Origin: Larix kaempferi
Lineage: Eukaryota > Streptophyta > Pinopsida > Pinales > Pinaceae
DNA: 64,000 nucleotides
Direction: 5' to 3'
Assembly (NCBI GenBank): GCA_027924585.1
Contig: BSBM01000372.1
Location: 37,336,501-37,400,500, forward strand
In this document: piece by piece, positions 22,421 through 34,495 of the stretch
Layout: each line of letters opens with the position of its first letter
Numbering within the stretch: the stretch's first letter is position 1
Program-made: the position numbers and the translations under genes
The notes under the pieces: generated by a model
What the model saw: the letters and a program-made list of their open reading frames with translations, nothing else
What the model was told of the DNA's origin: nothing
Databases searched by the model: none

Positions 22421-23750
22421 AACGAGAGTATTTCTCCCCTATCACTTGACGTGTTAATATGTAAGACATGGGATTGAAGTTGACAACGACAGTTGTCTGG
22501 CGGAGCAGTATGTAATGGCGAAACCTCTAGACAACGAAAACGACTTCCAGGGATAACTTCTCAACATGCGAGTATCTGATTTAAAAATCAACGAGACTCT
22601 TACTTAGATAGTATATCACATGTTCTTGGTCGTTGTTGTCTTCTTGCACCAACACCATTCCAATGGTGGAAGTGGATGCTGCGAGATATAAAATATAATC
22701 CCATGTGTAATTGGTGGGTTGTAACACGGGAGCATTTGTCAAGGACTTCTTCAGATTATCGAAGGACTGTTGAGCTTGATCATCCCAAACAAATGGGACA
22801 TTTTTCTTCAGCAGCCTCATGTATCCCTAAGTAATATCAACGAAATTACAAACAAAGCGACACAAAAAGTTTGCCTTCCCTTGCAAACTTTGAAGTTTTG
22901 GAATATATATGGGGGAAGGTAAGGCCAAAATGGCCTCAACCTTCAGTGGATCTATTCATATTCTGTCCTTGGAGACTATGAATCCTAATAGCCTGCCGAC
23001 TTCAACGCAGAAAATCCATTTATAAGGATTCAAGCGAATCTTGTAATGACAACACTGTAGAAAAATGTCACTAAGGTGTTCTGGATGATCTTCATGTTGA
23101 GTAGAATGAGCGGGTAATTCATCCAGATAATGATCCACAATATGCTTGATATCATGAAATGCATAGGACATGGCCCGTTGAAAAGTAGCCCTAGCATTTT
23201 TAAGACCAAAAGGTAAATTTTGATATGCAAAATTTCCCCACAGGCAGATGAAAGTTGTTTTATAATGGTCAAACAGGAGTATCTTTAACTGATTATAGCT
23301 AGAGAAGCCATCCATAAAAGAAAATATGACACTCCCGATACAGTTTTTGATAATTTGGTCGATGAAGGGGGTAGGATAGTTGTCCTTGGAACAAGCCTTA
23401 TTCAAATCCCTATAATCAACGCAAACTTTAATAGTGCCCTGTTTCTTGGCTACAGGAACAATATTAGACAACCAATCTGTTTAGGGAACAAGATAGATGA
23501 AACCAACTCTAAGAATCTTTTCAACTTCTGCCTTTATTGCCGTAGTTTTCTTGGGGTGAACGGGTCAGAGTTTATGCCAAACAGGTCTTGCATTGGGATA
23601 AGTTTTAATTTTGTGGACCACTATGGAAGGGTCAATTCCCCGCATCTCTTCATAACTCCAAGAAAATACGTCGTGGAATTCCTTAAATAAGGCAGTATAA
23701 AATTCCACCTTTGTGGGTGTCAATGTTTTGCCTAGGTGAATGTGCTCCAC
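22421..23750 (-). pseudogene. Element A: reverse transcriptase and RNase H, degraded
   Basis: Frames at 23565-23750, 22956-23471 and 22581-22820 together give HDVFSWSYEEMRGIDPSI, the RT palm start VPVAKKQGTIKVCVDYRDLN, IFSFMDGFSSYNQ, then PFGLKNARATFQRAM and the catalytic box as YLDE (normally YLDD). GRLLGFIVSKDRI follows. The resident RNase H reads ILYLAASTSTIGMVLVQ, without the aspartate expected at the start of the domain. Several stops separate the pieces. Organisation and wording match element C (58839-60353). The upstream part of the same polyprotein is at 47735-49602, beyond the 24-kb insertion of element E. Confidence 0.9.
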
Positions 23751-23755
23751 GACAC
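23751..23755. repeat. Target-site duplication of element E, left copy
   Basis: GACAC directly abuts the TG of the LTR; the identical GACAC follows the other LTR at 47735-47739. Removing E and one copy restores the reading frame of element A (KPGV joined to VEHIHLG). Confidence 0.95.
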
Positions 23756-24950
23756 TGTCAAGTCCCCTCCCATCAGATCGAGACAGGGAGAGAACATGGC
23801 ACTAAAACTGGGCATCTAGCCCCATATCCATTAAGTAAAACTCATTGATAATAAGTAAACATATACATATGCATAATGTAGAAACACAACGGAATTAAAA
23901 TCATGTTTAATATCTAACATACATTCAACTTTTTTCTCATGACAGTCATTAAATAAATACATTGCAGAATTTAACACAAGAGAGTACTTATCTTAAAACA
24001 AAGTAGTCCCAAGCAACCAACTATGCAACTACAGTGTTCCACCCAACCATAGGCCAGTTGTGCTCATCAATCTCTCAGCACAATTGCCACCCCCGAGCTG
24101 GGCATGATTTCTCCAAGGAAAAAGGGAACAACAGGCTCACACATAACCATGGATAAACCAAAATTAGCCAAGCCAATCTACAGTTGGGTTTATCAGGCTA
24201 CTAAGGCAATGGAAAGGAATAATTGCTAAGCTAGTGAGCTCAAACACAAAACTATGGATACCTCTACAAGATCTATCCAGCTTGGTTCCCCACAATGACT
24301 ACACACCTGACTCGAGGAAGTATTCCCTTCACTACTACACAGTCCCTCAGGCCATACCTTCCAATTTAGTGTTGTTCAAGGTGTGCATAGAAGAGTAGCC
24401 AACCCCTTTGATCTTCTTGAGAGGTTGCCTTCCTCACTAGGTTTATCAAGCCAATTCTGGTCCACTTCCACTCCAAATTTCTTGCTCACAGGTTCAAACC
24501 AAAACAGAGATTAACAAAACAACAAAATTACAAGTGTTGGGCATGAAGAAAACGTTTTTACAGTGGAATGCCCAAAGTGGGGTTTCTACCAGTTTCAGAA
24601 AAACGTGGGTAGCCAAAAACGAAGAGTTAAATGAGGAAACAACCATGGGGAGCCAAATCCATTTTCAGAAGAAAAAAAACGTCCATGGACATTCTGGGGC
24701 AAAAACAACCTCCATAATAGCCCCAAATCATGGTCCTCCTCTCCCAGCCACTGTGTAACACAAAAACGAGCTCCCAGCCATTGAAAAATGCAGGAAAAAG
24801 ATAGAAAACATGAGGGAGAAAGCTCCAACTAGTTCAGACTGCGTGAGAGGGCAAATGCTATGGGTCAAGAATGGCTTTGGGCACCATTTTGTGGGTGTTT
24901 TCTTGCCCAAGAAGACAAAATACGATTTCCCAGGTTGGTGGCTTTCCCAT
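23756..24950 (-). mobile_element. Element E: 3' LTR, distal part
   Basis: It is nearly colinear with 46106-47293 (the first about 1.19 kb, plus orientation, of the other LTR of E), starting TGTCAAGTCCCC. It is interrupted at 24950 by element B; the remaining 442 bp are at 32556-32997. The pieces add up to 1,637 bp against 1,629 bp for the intact LTR. Confidence 0.95.
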
Positions 24951-25241
24951 TGTGAGAGCGAGAAATGATCTCAAGCATCATCACGAGCGCGGAAAACTGA
25001 ATCCAGCGATATAAATGGTGCGAAAAACGGAGGTCATAAGGACTTCGGAATGGTCAAAGCAAATAACTAGGTTAAAAAATTGCTACAAATAAAGGTGAGC
25101 CCACCAAGCCAATGATGCAATGGTGGGGAGAAATGATGACCCGCGGGAGGAAATACTATGTGTATAAAATCAACTCAAATATACAAGTGACACGTGACCT
25201 CAAAAAAGGTTGAGATCACGAATATGAAAAAGTGAGCAGGG

Positions 25242-27821
25242 TTAATGACCTGCCCCCATGCTATGTGCATGGGGTTTGTGATTGTGGATCACATATGTGT
25301 TGGTTTGAACGATGGGCTCATTGAGGTGTTGAGATAGAGATGATGGGGAAGGTTCAAAATGATCGATCATGCCCCCTATCCCGGGGTCGAGGTAATCTAT
25401 TATGCCCCCTAACTCAGAGGTGTCAATGTGGTGCAGATGTTGTCTCAGAGAGAGATCAATAGGGCATTGAGCAACTGCTGTCGGGGTGTTATACCATGAG
25501 GCTGTGGGTCGTGGTGCCATACTGAAGTGATGATATGATGATGGGGGATTCCCTTTGTGGGGTGGATGCCCCCAGTATCTCCGACGAGGATCACGATGAT
25601 GATGAGTAGGCAAGGTTTTGGGCCTGCCCCCATGTTGTGGACATGTGGTTTCCTGGTCGATTTGAAAGGGTTGAACCTGTGTGTTAAAGGGATCAATGGA
25701 AGGGGCTGACCGGACAGAGGGGTATCCAGTGGAGATCGTATAAATGGCGGGGTCAAGGCCAGGCATTTCGGTATCTGACCAAGTAAAGACATCAGTGAAT
25801 TCTTGGAACAGTTGTTGGTATTCTCCGATCTCATGCTCACTGTGGGAGGCTCCTAATGTAATGGTATGAAGGGCACCAGGTGGGTCAGAGATGTCAATGT
25901 GGATGATGGGAGAAATATCGGCCATGTTATTTTCCTCAAAGGCATCACGAGTAGGAATAGGATTCTTCAACCATTCGACTTTAGTAGGAAGGAAATCTTT
26001 GGACTCAACCGCAAATTGGGTAGCGGGGGTGGATGAGGTCTCTTCTGGGAGGAAGTATGGATGATAGTGCATGTCTTCCCAGGGATAATTAAGGGCAGTA
26101 GGAGCCTCTAGAATCTCTTCATTATTGTGGGAGCTTTGAGTGGTCAAATCAAGTGATGAGGTAGTGGTAGTCGAAGAGATCATGTAGATGGTGTTAATCT
26201 CTCCGGATGAGGATGATGCGGGAGGGTAGATCTCCTCGATAGTAGGGGGTGCCATCTCAAGGTCCAAATTATTCATCTCGTAGAGAGCTGCTCTGTAATT
26301 TGGGATGTCAGGGCAGTTATGTGAGTAGTGGCCGTAAATACCGCATATCGCACATGGGTGGTTGGTACGCAGTGATTTATCACAAGGCATGGGGTTTGGA
26401 TCGAGTTTGACCATCGGGATGTTGGGGTCGTCGTCCAACATTTGCATGTGTTCCTGTAATGCAGGTAACTGTGGACACTGATGGGTTGGATGGCCTAACT
26501 CATCACACAACGAGCATTTGGGAGGAGCACGGAATACGGGGGGAGGTTTAACTGCCTTGGGTGGGGGTATCGCAGTGTATGGTTGTGGGCCTCTGCCCCT
26601 GGTGGGTCTGATGAGTGGAGGGGGATTCGTTGATGACAAAGGAGTAGTGATACCGGGAGGTGGTTGCGTAGAAGTAACAATGAGTTGCACCGGTTGCAGG
26701 ATGACATTTGGTGTCGGCGGGGCAACGGGAGGCGAAATATACCACACGGGTAATCCCAGGGTTAACCCGGGGAGACTAAGGGTAGCCATAACCGGGGCGC
26801 TTACTACGCCCGAGGGAGGGAATAGAAAGGGGATGGTGTGGATGGGTGTAACACCGATGTGGCTAGGGACCAATGGTGGTTGATTGCTGGGTGTTTGTGG
26901 ATTGTGGGAAAGAGTACAGAGTTTGGCGACGTGAGTCTCCGGTGATGGTGGTGGAATGGCCTGGAATGTAGAAGTCATCGCCGCGTCGGAGTACAGTCTG
27001 GGTCTCACTGAGAAAACGAATGAGGTATTTGCACCACAAACAGGTTGTTCAACCATGGGGAGAACATTTTCAGGTGTGGCGGGGGCCTTAGGATCGTAGT
27101 AGGTGAGTTGGTCGACCTTGACCATGCGTCCCTCATGGGGGAACTGCATGGTACGAAAAACGGATGAGGCAACAGCCCGCATGGCATACATGTAGCTGCG
27201 GCCAAGTAAAAGGTTATAATCGAGTTGTGCATTGATGACCTCAATGTCAATGAGCACGGTTTTACCTGCTAGTTGGACAGGGACATTGGCTAAAAGACCT
27301 TGGGGTTGAGCTGAACGGCCGTCGTAGGCTCTCAACGTAGTGGTGGACTGCTGGAGAGTAGGGGATCCCAACTTCTGCCAAACGAATGTGGACATGACGC
27401 ATGTAGAGGCCCCTTCATCGATAATGCACCGATGGATGACAAGATTCCGAACAGAAACGGAAACTTGGAATGCTAAACTGGAAGGCAGTCGTGGTTTAGA
27501 TTGGTCTGAATCGAATGCGATCAGCTGTGAATCATTGGGGTCAATGGCGCCAATGGCAGAGAGTAAAGTCTTACGCTGTGAAGGACAGTTTTTCAAGACT
27601 TCTAAAGCAAACATGGCTGCAGGAGACTGGGCTAAGTCGTCTACGATGTTGTAATTCGACGCAGCACGAGCATTGGGATTATTGTTGATGCGACGAAGTG
27701 GGAAGCGAGGTGCTTTGGAAGCGCCATCAAGTGGAGCCAGAGGTATACGTAACGTTTGATCTGTGGGATTAACGTTAGTGTTCTTGTCGACGGGAGGGGT
27801 TTCAGAAGTGGAGCCATATTA
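25242..27821 (-). pseudogene. Element B: protease region with two zinc knuckles and truncated pre-RT segment
   Basis: The frame continues from gag after a TAA at 27821-27819 and is open to 25242. Near its start is FALEVLKNCPSQRKTLLSA, shared with A and C. The retropepsin follows with IIDEGASTCVMS (active-site aspartate kept, Ser/Thr replaced by Glu) and LDYNLLLGRSYMYAM as the second conserved block. A long proline-rich linker leads to two CCHC knuckles, CSLCDELGHPTHQC and CAICGIYGHYSHNC. Next is PWEDMHYHPYFLPEE and VFTWSDTEMPGLDPAI, the text that normally introduces RT. The frame then degenerates into low-complexity sequence. RT is absent, so the element depends on proteins in trans if it moved at all. 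Confidence 0.85.
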
Positions 27822-29876
27822 GTTCCGACGGGTTTGGAGGTTTGCATCGGCAGTTGACATCATCAACAAATGGTGAGTACCTGAATCGAACATGGGTTGA
27901 TCAGGGGATGCATAAGTGATCTGTTGTGGTGGCACGTTGCCCTGAGGGGGAGCTAACGGCTGAGTGTTCACTACACCCTGGTTTGGAAAGGGGTTTTGTA
28001 GCACCAAAGGTTGATGTTGAGGTGGTGGAGGGTTGGGTGGCGGCTGAGGAGCCGCTTGCCCTTGACGATGGGCATCGTCGGTCCAGAGTTGCCGAGCTCG
28101 CTCCAAATGTGGGCAAGAATGGGTGTAATGACCATAGACCCCGCAGATAGAACAAGGGTGGTTTGTTCTAAGGTTGTTATTTCTAGGCTGCTTGGGATTC
28201 CGATTCAGATTGCGGTTGGGAGGAGCAGCATTGTTATTCCGCGGAGGATTGGGAGGTGGAGGACCTTGCTGATGTTGTTGGTTATTACCGCGGTTACGAC
28301 CTCTACCACGGTTCTGTTGCGCACCTTGGTTGCGCTGGTTGTTTTGGTGCTGGGGCTGGTTGTGCTGTGTGTACACTTGCCCTTGAGCAGTGGGAGGATT
28401 TTGGTTCGCCGCAGGTGCGGGAGCAGGTTGTGGTGGGTAATAAGCCAGTGGGGCTGGAGGTGGTCCAGTTACCTGCTGGGGTTGTTGGTAACCCTGAGCT
28501 ATTGGAGGTGTTGGGCTAGCTGTCATAGCTTGCTGTGGGTAGTACACTGGTTGAGGTGTAGCTGGGGGGGCGTATGCAGGTGGTGCATGACCGAAGCACT
28601 GGTGTGGACATGAAGGTCCATGGGTATGGTGGTGATGTGCCATGGGAGCATATGAACTGGTTGCTCCAGATTGAGATGTAGCCCGCGAAAGGTCAGGACC
28701 ATGGCTAGGATGTGCAATAGAAAATGGTGGGGGATGCGAGGCCATACGACCAATGATGCCATCAGCGGCATGGGATTCCCCCGACGCATCGTGTTGGGAT
28801 GACTCACCCCGAGGGGCGTCTGGAATAATGGTATACAGGTAACCCGACTGGGCGTAAATGAGGTCAAACTGTTGGGCTTTGAGGATGGCCTCTTCTTCAG
28901 ACTGGGGTCTTTCGGATGCCACATCCTTCGCAATGAGAGGGAGGAGGGATTTTAGAAATCAATCTAGGAAGATACGGTCATCTAACTTGATTTTGCAGAG
29001 GCTTCGGCGTCGACGCCACTCATGAATGTGGTCAGTGATGTGGGTGGCCGTGTTTTGTCTGCAAGACAGTAGGATCTCGACGCCTGCATCATAGCGGACA
29101 GGTAACTGAAAGAATTGCAGGAAGGTCGAGGCAAGGGAGGTAAAGGTGGCATGCGTCCCATGGGGCTGCTCGATATACCACTCAGCTGCAGAGCCAGTGA
29201 AGGTGCATTGTAATAGACGGAGGCGGACAGAATCGTCCACTATGGAGTTGGAGGAACACCATAGATGGAAGGACATGATATGGTTCTGGGGGTCCTCACC
29301 TGCCTTGCCCTCAAACTTAGGGATGTCGGAGGGCAGTTTGGTGGGCATGTGAGGCCACGTAGGATCGTGTCTGATTGGATCATTGGTGAGCCTGGCTAAG
29401 TCTGGCAAGTTCAGACTCGCCATGTACGGTAAGCTAGCAGATGTAGTGACTAGGACTGGGACATGCCTAGTCATGGTGGTATGATGTAGGGGTCCAGTAG
29501 CGCTTAAAGGTATGGTAGGTATTGAAGGTATGTGTCGTCCAATAGGTGTGGTCTAGTATGGGCCAGCGCTTCCAAGTGCAACATGGGTTACACTTGGGTT
29601 AGGAATAGTAGTGGTGATTCCTGGAATCTGGGTTGTGGGAATCAGAGGGGGTGTGACCTCTATGTTGGGCATACCCATAACATGTGGTGGCCTTGTGTTG
29701 GGGATTCCTATAATAGGAGGTGGCCCTATGTTGGGCATTCCTAAGGGTGGAGTGTTGCCCATATTAGGCATACCCAGGGGGGTGGTGGTTGCCATGGACG
29801 GCACCGCAGCAGAAGGGTCTGTGGATATCTCACCTATGGTGCTGGTAAAGAGTGGGTCAAATGGTGTTCCAGCCAT
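27822..29876 (-). pseudogene. Element B: gag polyprotein with capsid-like domain and CCHC zinc knuckle
   Basis: A single minus-strand frame runs from at least 29876, broken only by TAG (29555-29553), TGA (28961-28959) and TAA (27821-27819). The N-terminal part has repeats of the type PPLGMPNIG. The capsid-like region includes DIPKFEGKAGEDPQNHIMSF, RLLQCTFTGSAAEWYI and FLQFFQLPVRYDAG, typical of the Ty3 retrotransposon gag domain. A long Q, N, P and H-rich stretch leads to the knuckle CSICGVYGHYTHSC. The frame is open farther upstream to about 30130, but no ATG marks a start. This capsid domain is not seen in elements A or C. Confidence 0.85.
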
Positions 29877-31379
29877 AAGGTTGGTTGGGAATAACGCAGT
29901 GGGGTTTTCGGATTCTGCCTCAGAATAAGATGTGAAGTGAGGCGTGTCAGAATCGGATGACTGTATGGTTGACCGACGATGTGTCGAGTCAAGGGATAAG
30001 GCTCGACGTCGGTGACGTGGCGAGCCAAGTAGACTGAACTCTGGGAGTTTGCCCTGAAGACGACGAGAGCATCTAAAATTCTCAATGGTGAGAAATAAGT
30101 TTTTTGTGTAAAAAATATAATGTGTAAAAAATGGTAATGTATAAAAAAACTCAAAACCCTAATGCAACCAAGGGTGCAAGAAGGGGAGTGAAAATGAAGG
30201 CTCTCAGGCCAAAAAATCAACCTCAAAAAGGCACTTATTATAGCAACTGTGCTATAATAATTGGAGGGATGCAAAAAATGGTCAGAGTACCAACATGCAA
30301 ATAGCTTCTAGAAAAAATAGGTGTAACTAGACCAAAGGTGGGTTGAATCATGCAAACACCTAACTAAAAGTATTGTGAATCAACAAACTATATTCTCTGC
30401 AAGGTGATGAAATCCAAGTCAGACAATATTGAGTGTTGAGTCAACGGCTAGATATCCCCCTACCGGGAGGGACATCGGGTAATCAATCCTAAAGAATGGC
30501 TACTAGGATACTCCGTTCATGACACGTCGAGAAAAGGTAAATCTGCCGTTTGGTCCTTTATCGCAATACCCCCATACAGGGATATCCCGAAAACTGCGAA
30601 TGGTAGCCCTTCGGTTACTGAATGGATTTCGGTATTCCACTCAGGCTTCCGGAACCATCCTCGCGACTTCAACCCTCCTAGGGGAGAGGCCTTCCCATAA
30701 ACTGGTTGTGACCGTGCCAATAAATACTAGGAGATTTTAGCTCCCTAATGGACAACAACTATGTCTCAGATGTAATAACTGAGGGGTGTTATTGGAACAC
30801 CTATCCCCTCAATACTACCTAGCTACAAAGTTCTTTTAGTGTTCCCCAAGTGGGGTTAAAAGTGGGTTGAAATTATGGTAAGTTTTAAGGCTCAGTTCAA
30901 AATTAGTGTTTGAGTGGGTGCACGTGTGATATTTTAAACTGAAATTGAAAAAGTAAATGCTAAGTATTCAAAAAACAAAGGAGCTTTTGAAGTAAAAAAA
31001 CAAATAATATGACTTTTTCAATAAATGGAAATTAAATGCTTTGCAAAGACTATTCAAAAAACAAAGGATCTTTTGAAATAGAAAAGCAAATAATATAACT
31101 TCTTAAGAAATAAAGGGATTTCTTTTTCAAAAATTGATATGGGCAAAATATTAAAGAAGTAAACAGTAAAAATTTTAATCTAGATAAAATGCAAATAGAT
31201 CCTTCTTTCAATTTCTGAAAATATTTAAAAAGACATTTTCACATGTGCATTCTAAATAGTAAAATTTTCTATGGCTGTAAACAATGCTGGAATTTTTTAT
31301 ACTGTAAAAATAGCTAAGTGGGCAGATAATACAGCAAAAAATTAATTTTTTAAACGAATCGGTCGAATGAAAAAAATTG
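29877..31379 (-). mobile_element. Element B: 5' leader between gag and the 33-bp array
   Basis: No supported coding region is present. It holds AT-rich stretches, and two similar phrases (attcaaaaaacaaagga followed by gcttttgaa or tcttttgaa) occur near 30966 and 31051. Confidence 0.5.
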
Positions 31380-31635
31380 GCATCGCGAGTTTTGACAGAA
31401 CAGCCGCGATGGACCGCGCGGGTTTCTGTTGCACAGTCGCGATGGGCAGCGCGGGTTTTGACCGCGAAGCCGCGATGTGCAGCGCGAGATTTCGTCACAC
31501 AGTCACGATGTGCAGCGCGGAAAAGGTCCGCAAAGCCGTGATGTGCAGCGCGCTAAATGGCCGCGAAGCCGCGTGGAAAAAAGCTGTGCAGTCACGATGA
31601 GCCTCGCGACTGTTGGGCAAAAAGCCGTGAGGCGA
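31380..31635. repeat. 33-bp GC-rich tandem array in the leader of element B
   Basis: Units of the type cagccgcgatggacagcgcgg recur at about 31401, 31434, 31467, 31500, 31533 and 31566, i.e. every 33 bases, with diverged copies after that. The period equals 11 codons, so the plus strand stays open (repeated DREAAMCSA-like words). That ORF is a by-product of the period and not evidence of a gene. Confidence 0.9.
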
Positions 31636-31827
31636 AAGCCGTACGCAGATGCCGAAAAACGAACCCGAAAATTGAGAATTTAGGGCTGTTAATGGCTAAA
31701 AAATGGGCCAAGATCTAGAACAGCAATGGATCTGCTGTCTAGGGTGGCAGATCTATGAAGTAAATTAACTAATACAATAAAAAACTAAGATCTAAAGCAA
31801 AAGTGAGATCTAAAGATTCGAAAACTA

Positions 31828-31839
31828 GCGGAGTCGCCA
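31828..31839 (-). other. Primer-binding site of element B
   Basis: On the minus strand TGGCGACTCCGC lies five bases inside the LTR edge. It shares TGGCGACTCC with the site of element C (53322). The tRNA species is not assigned. Confidence 0.8.
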
Positions 31840-31844
31840 AAAAC

Positions 31845-32550
31845 TGTTGGCTTGGTTTTGCAACCAAGCTTAGTGTTATGGGCACCTGCTAACTAGTAGC
31901 AACAGTTTCAATAGAAATAAATAACAATAAATTAAATCTAAACTAAACTAAACTAGCATGTGCATTTTTGAATTAAAAAACAAAAACAAGAAAATATAGA
32001 AAATAAATTTGTATTGAAAATGGGGGCAAGCAAGTGCTTGCAATAACAATACCTCCAAGTGATGAAGGTTGTTGAATAGCTCCAATGGTGAGCATCTCCA
32101 ATCTCCAATGGGTCCTTTCTCCAAGGTTGCTACAATGGCCAAATACTCAAGAGAGATTTTGGCAGCATGAGGATAGGAATATGGATGGATGTGAAATGAG
32201 GAGCCCCTACCACCTTTTGATAGGTTTTGGTGGTGGGGAATACCATTTGTGGTTTTGTGGAAACCAATGGTATTGACCAACATGGTTTAGGTACTTTTCC
32301 CTCCTTTTTTCCTTTTTTGAATAAAATTAATATTTTTATTCCCTTTTTAATACTTTTTGGGAATTTGGACCATTTTTGAGGGTTTTTTATGCTTTTTTAG
32401 GAAAAATAATCTTTTTGAGTGGAAAAAAGGGGTGTACTAAGGTCTTTTGGTGACCTTTTGTTGGCTTCAGAGGCTCAGATGGTGGAAAAGTGGACAAATG
32501 GGTCATGTGAATAAGGAAATGAGTTAGTGAGCACTTTTTAGGTGTTAACA
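31845..32550 (-). mobile_element. Element B: 5' LTR
   Basis: It is 706 bp, starting TGTTAACACC and ending GCCAACA on the minus strand. It is bounded by the CCCAT target-site duplication on one side and the primer-binding site on the other. No second copy is found. Confidence 0.75.
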
Positions 32551-32555
32551 CCCAT

Positions 32556-32997
32556 GCACGGAATTGGCTGCCATACCTCGTCATTCCCAAGGCATTAACT
32601 ACCTTAACCAACTCTTGGAATAATTAAATGATTGGTTGCATAAGTCAAAATGGGTAGTTGGTGGTTTATGGATTTTCTCATGAAATTTGGCTTAACACTA
32701 TTGGCTCAAGAGTTTGAATAAATTTCCTCCCTATTCCTTGTGAAATCATGCCCCCATCTCTTTGTTGCATTGCATAGCTAGTTGTGGGTATTTCATTAAA
32801 ATTTGTATTTACATGATGTCTTAATTTACAGTGTGCATGTCCAGCACAAGAACCAAAGGCATCTATTTTTAATTGCATATACATACAAAGCTAAATCGAT
32901 GGCGAGGCCTTGGCCTTGAGCTCCTCACCATGATTAAATAATGATATTTACATCATTTACAATTTTAATGCAATAGGGTGAAAATCGAGATATTACA
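32556..32997 (-). mobile_element. Element E: 3' LTR, proximal part
   Basis: This 442-bp stretch matches 47294-47734 closely and on the minus strand begins TGTAATATCTCG, immediately after a polypurine tract. It is the rest of the LTR interrupted at 24950. Confidence 0.95.
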
Positions 32998-33011
32998 TTC
33001 CCCTCCCCCTT
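32998..33011 (-). other. Polypurine tract of element E
   Basis: AAGGGGGAGGGGAA on the minus strand directly precedes the 3' LTR and would prime plus-strand synthesis. Confidence 0.9.
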
Positions 33012-33026
33012 ACATTTGCACTGTCC

Positions 33027-34490
33027 TCAGTGCTCATCAAAATTGAACAAAAATGGATATGCCACTTGCCTGGCATCCTCCAACTCCCATGTAGCCTCAT
33101 CGGGACCGTAGTGCTTCCATTGCACCTTTACCTGTCCGATGGCTCGGTTCTGGAGCAATGTTACCTTCTTGTCTAGGATGCGCAATGGATCGGTTTGGAA
33201 CTCTCCCTCGGGTTCCACCTGGATCACATCCCAATTAATCACATGGTTAGGATCATGTACATATTTCTTAAGCAAAGAGACATGAAAAACATTATGAGCT
33301 CTAGTGTTAGCAGGCAGTGCAAGTCTATATGCAACTGGCCCTATGCTTTCAAGCACTTCGAATGGCCCACAATATCTAGGTGATAGCTTGGCACAACCCC
33401 CAAGCTTCAAGGAACTCTTCCTTGGCCTCACTCTAAGATACACATGATCCCCAACATTGAATTCCCTTGCACTCTCAGCTTATCTGCATAGCTTTTCTGT
33501 CTATCCCGGGCTGCTTTTAAATTTTGCCTGATCTTTGCAACCTCTTGTTCCATTTCCTCAAGCAATTCTGGCCCAAGTACAATTCTGTTCACTAGATTAT
33601 CCCAAGTCACTGGTGTCCTACACCTTCTGCCGTACAAAGCCTCATATGGACTTACTCCCAATGATGCTTGTTTCCCATTGTTATATGCAAATTCTACCAA
33701 GTGTAGATAATCCTCCCACTTGGATGGTTTGTCCATAACATACATGCGAAGCATGTCTTCAAGCACCTGATTTACTCTTTCTGTTTTCCCATCTGTTTGA
33801 GGATGGGACGCGGTACTAAAGTTCAACTGTGTACCTAAATATGCAAAGAGACCCTTCCAAAAATTGGAAGTGAACTTGGTATCCCTGTCAGAAATTATTG
33901 CCATAGGCAATCCATGTAATCTGAAAATTTTCTTCATGAAAATATTTGCAATGGCATCGGCTTTATGTGTGGACTTAACCGGTATAAAATGTGCTGCCTT
34001 TGTTAACTTGTCCACCACAACCATGATGGAATCATGTTGTCTCACAGTCATTGGCAAGCCTGTAATAAAATCCATGGAAATTACTTCCCACTTCCATTTT
34101 GGAATTGGAAATGGATGCAATAAACCTGCTGGGTGTTGGTGTTCAACCTTCACCTATTGACATTTCATGCACCTGGAAATGTATTCACCGACGTCCTTCT
34201 TCATCCCTGGCCAGAAATAATATTTTCTTGCTATAGCAATTGTTTTCTGATATCCTGGGTGACCAGAGTATGGAGCTTTATGGATTTCATCCATAATAAT
34301 CCTCCTCAAATCTACCACATTTGGAATATAGGCTCTATTCTTATAAGTAAGAGGTCCGTATTGTTCCAAATGGTATCCTTCATACTTCTTTTCAAGGTCT
34401 CGCTGCTGCAATTTTTCATTTATCTGCGCATACACTTCATCTTCAATAATATGGTTAACAATCTGCTGCCTCAAATTTGGTTGGCAAGTG
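33027..34490 (-). pseudogene. Element E: integrase with chromodomain-like C-terminus
   Basis: Three pieces are visible: 34154-34474, 33428-34153 and 33027-33443. The zinc-binding domain shows H...H in HKAPYSGHPGYQK and CMKC. A TAG at 34156-34154 interrupts the next residue. The core has all three acidic residues: VISMDFITGLP, IISDRDTKFTS and HPQTDGKTERVNQVLEDML. A frameshift lies near 33470. The GPY/F motif is present (KLSPRYCGPFEVLES). The last 50 residues (VKVQWKHYGPDEATWELED) have the shape of a chromovirus chromodomain, which in relatives guides integration to marked chromatin. The upstream part of the same protein is at 41835 and beyond, across element F. Confidence 0.92.
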
Positions 34491-34495
34491 CTAAG
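34491..34495. repeat. Target-site duplication of element F, left copy
   Basis: CTAAG here and at 41830-41834 flank element F. Removing F and one copy rejoins the frame of E (MHVAALS continuing into TCQPNL). Confidence 0.95.

Larger units (their letters stand above)
24951..32550 (-). mobile_element. Element B: non-autonomous Ty3-type gag-pro retrotransposon inserted into the LTR of E
   Basis: Identical CCCAT sequences flank the insertion (24946-24950 and 32551-32555), and the interrupted LTR of E is otherwise continuous. Reading on the minus strand the order is 5' LTR (32550-31845), primer-binding site, leader with a 33-bp GC-rich array, gag, protease, and a stub where RT should start. No RT, RNase H or integrase is present. 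The left terminus (TGTGAGAGCG) does not resemble the end of the right LTR, so a normal 3' LTR is not recognised. The protease and the pre-RT text are clearly related to elements A and C. Confidence 0.85.

Noticed and set aside
26518-28613. Plus-strand ORFs of 87-200 codons opposite element B
   Set aside because: They are shadows of the minus-strand gag-pro frame, which carries the recognisable motifs.
31845-32550. Calling element B a solo LTR plus flanks
   Set aside because: The TSD spans the whole 24951-32550 block, and a primer-binding site, gag and protease follow the LTR in the right order.
32900-32997. Host promoter or gene at the right part of the E LTR
   Set aside because: The stretch is fully explained as LTR by its match to 47640-47734.
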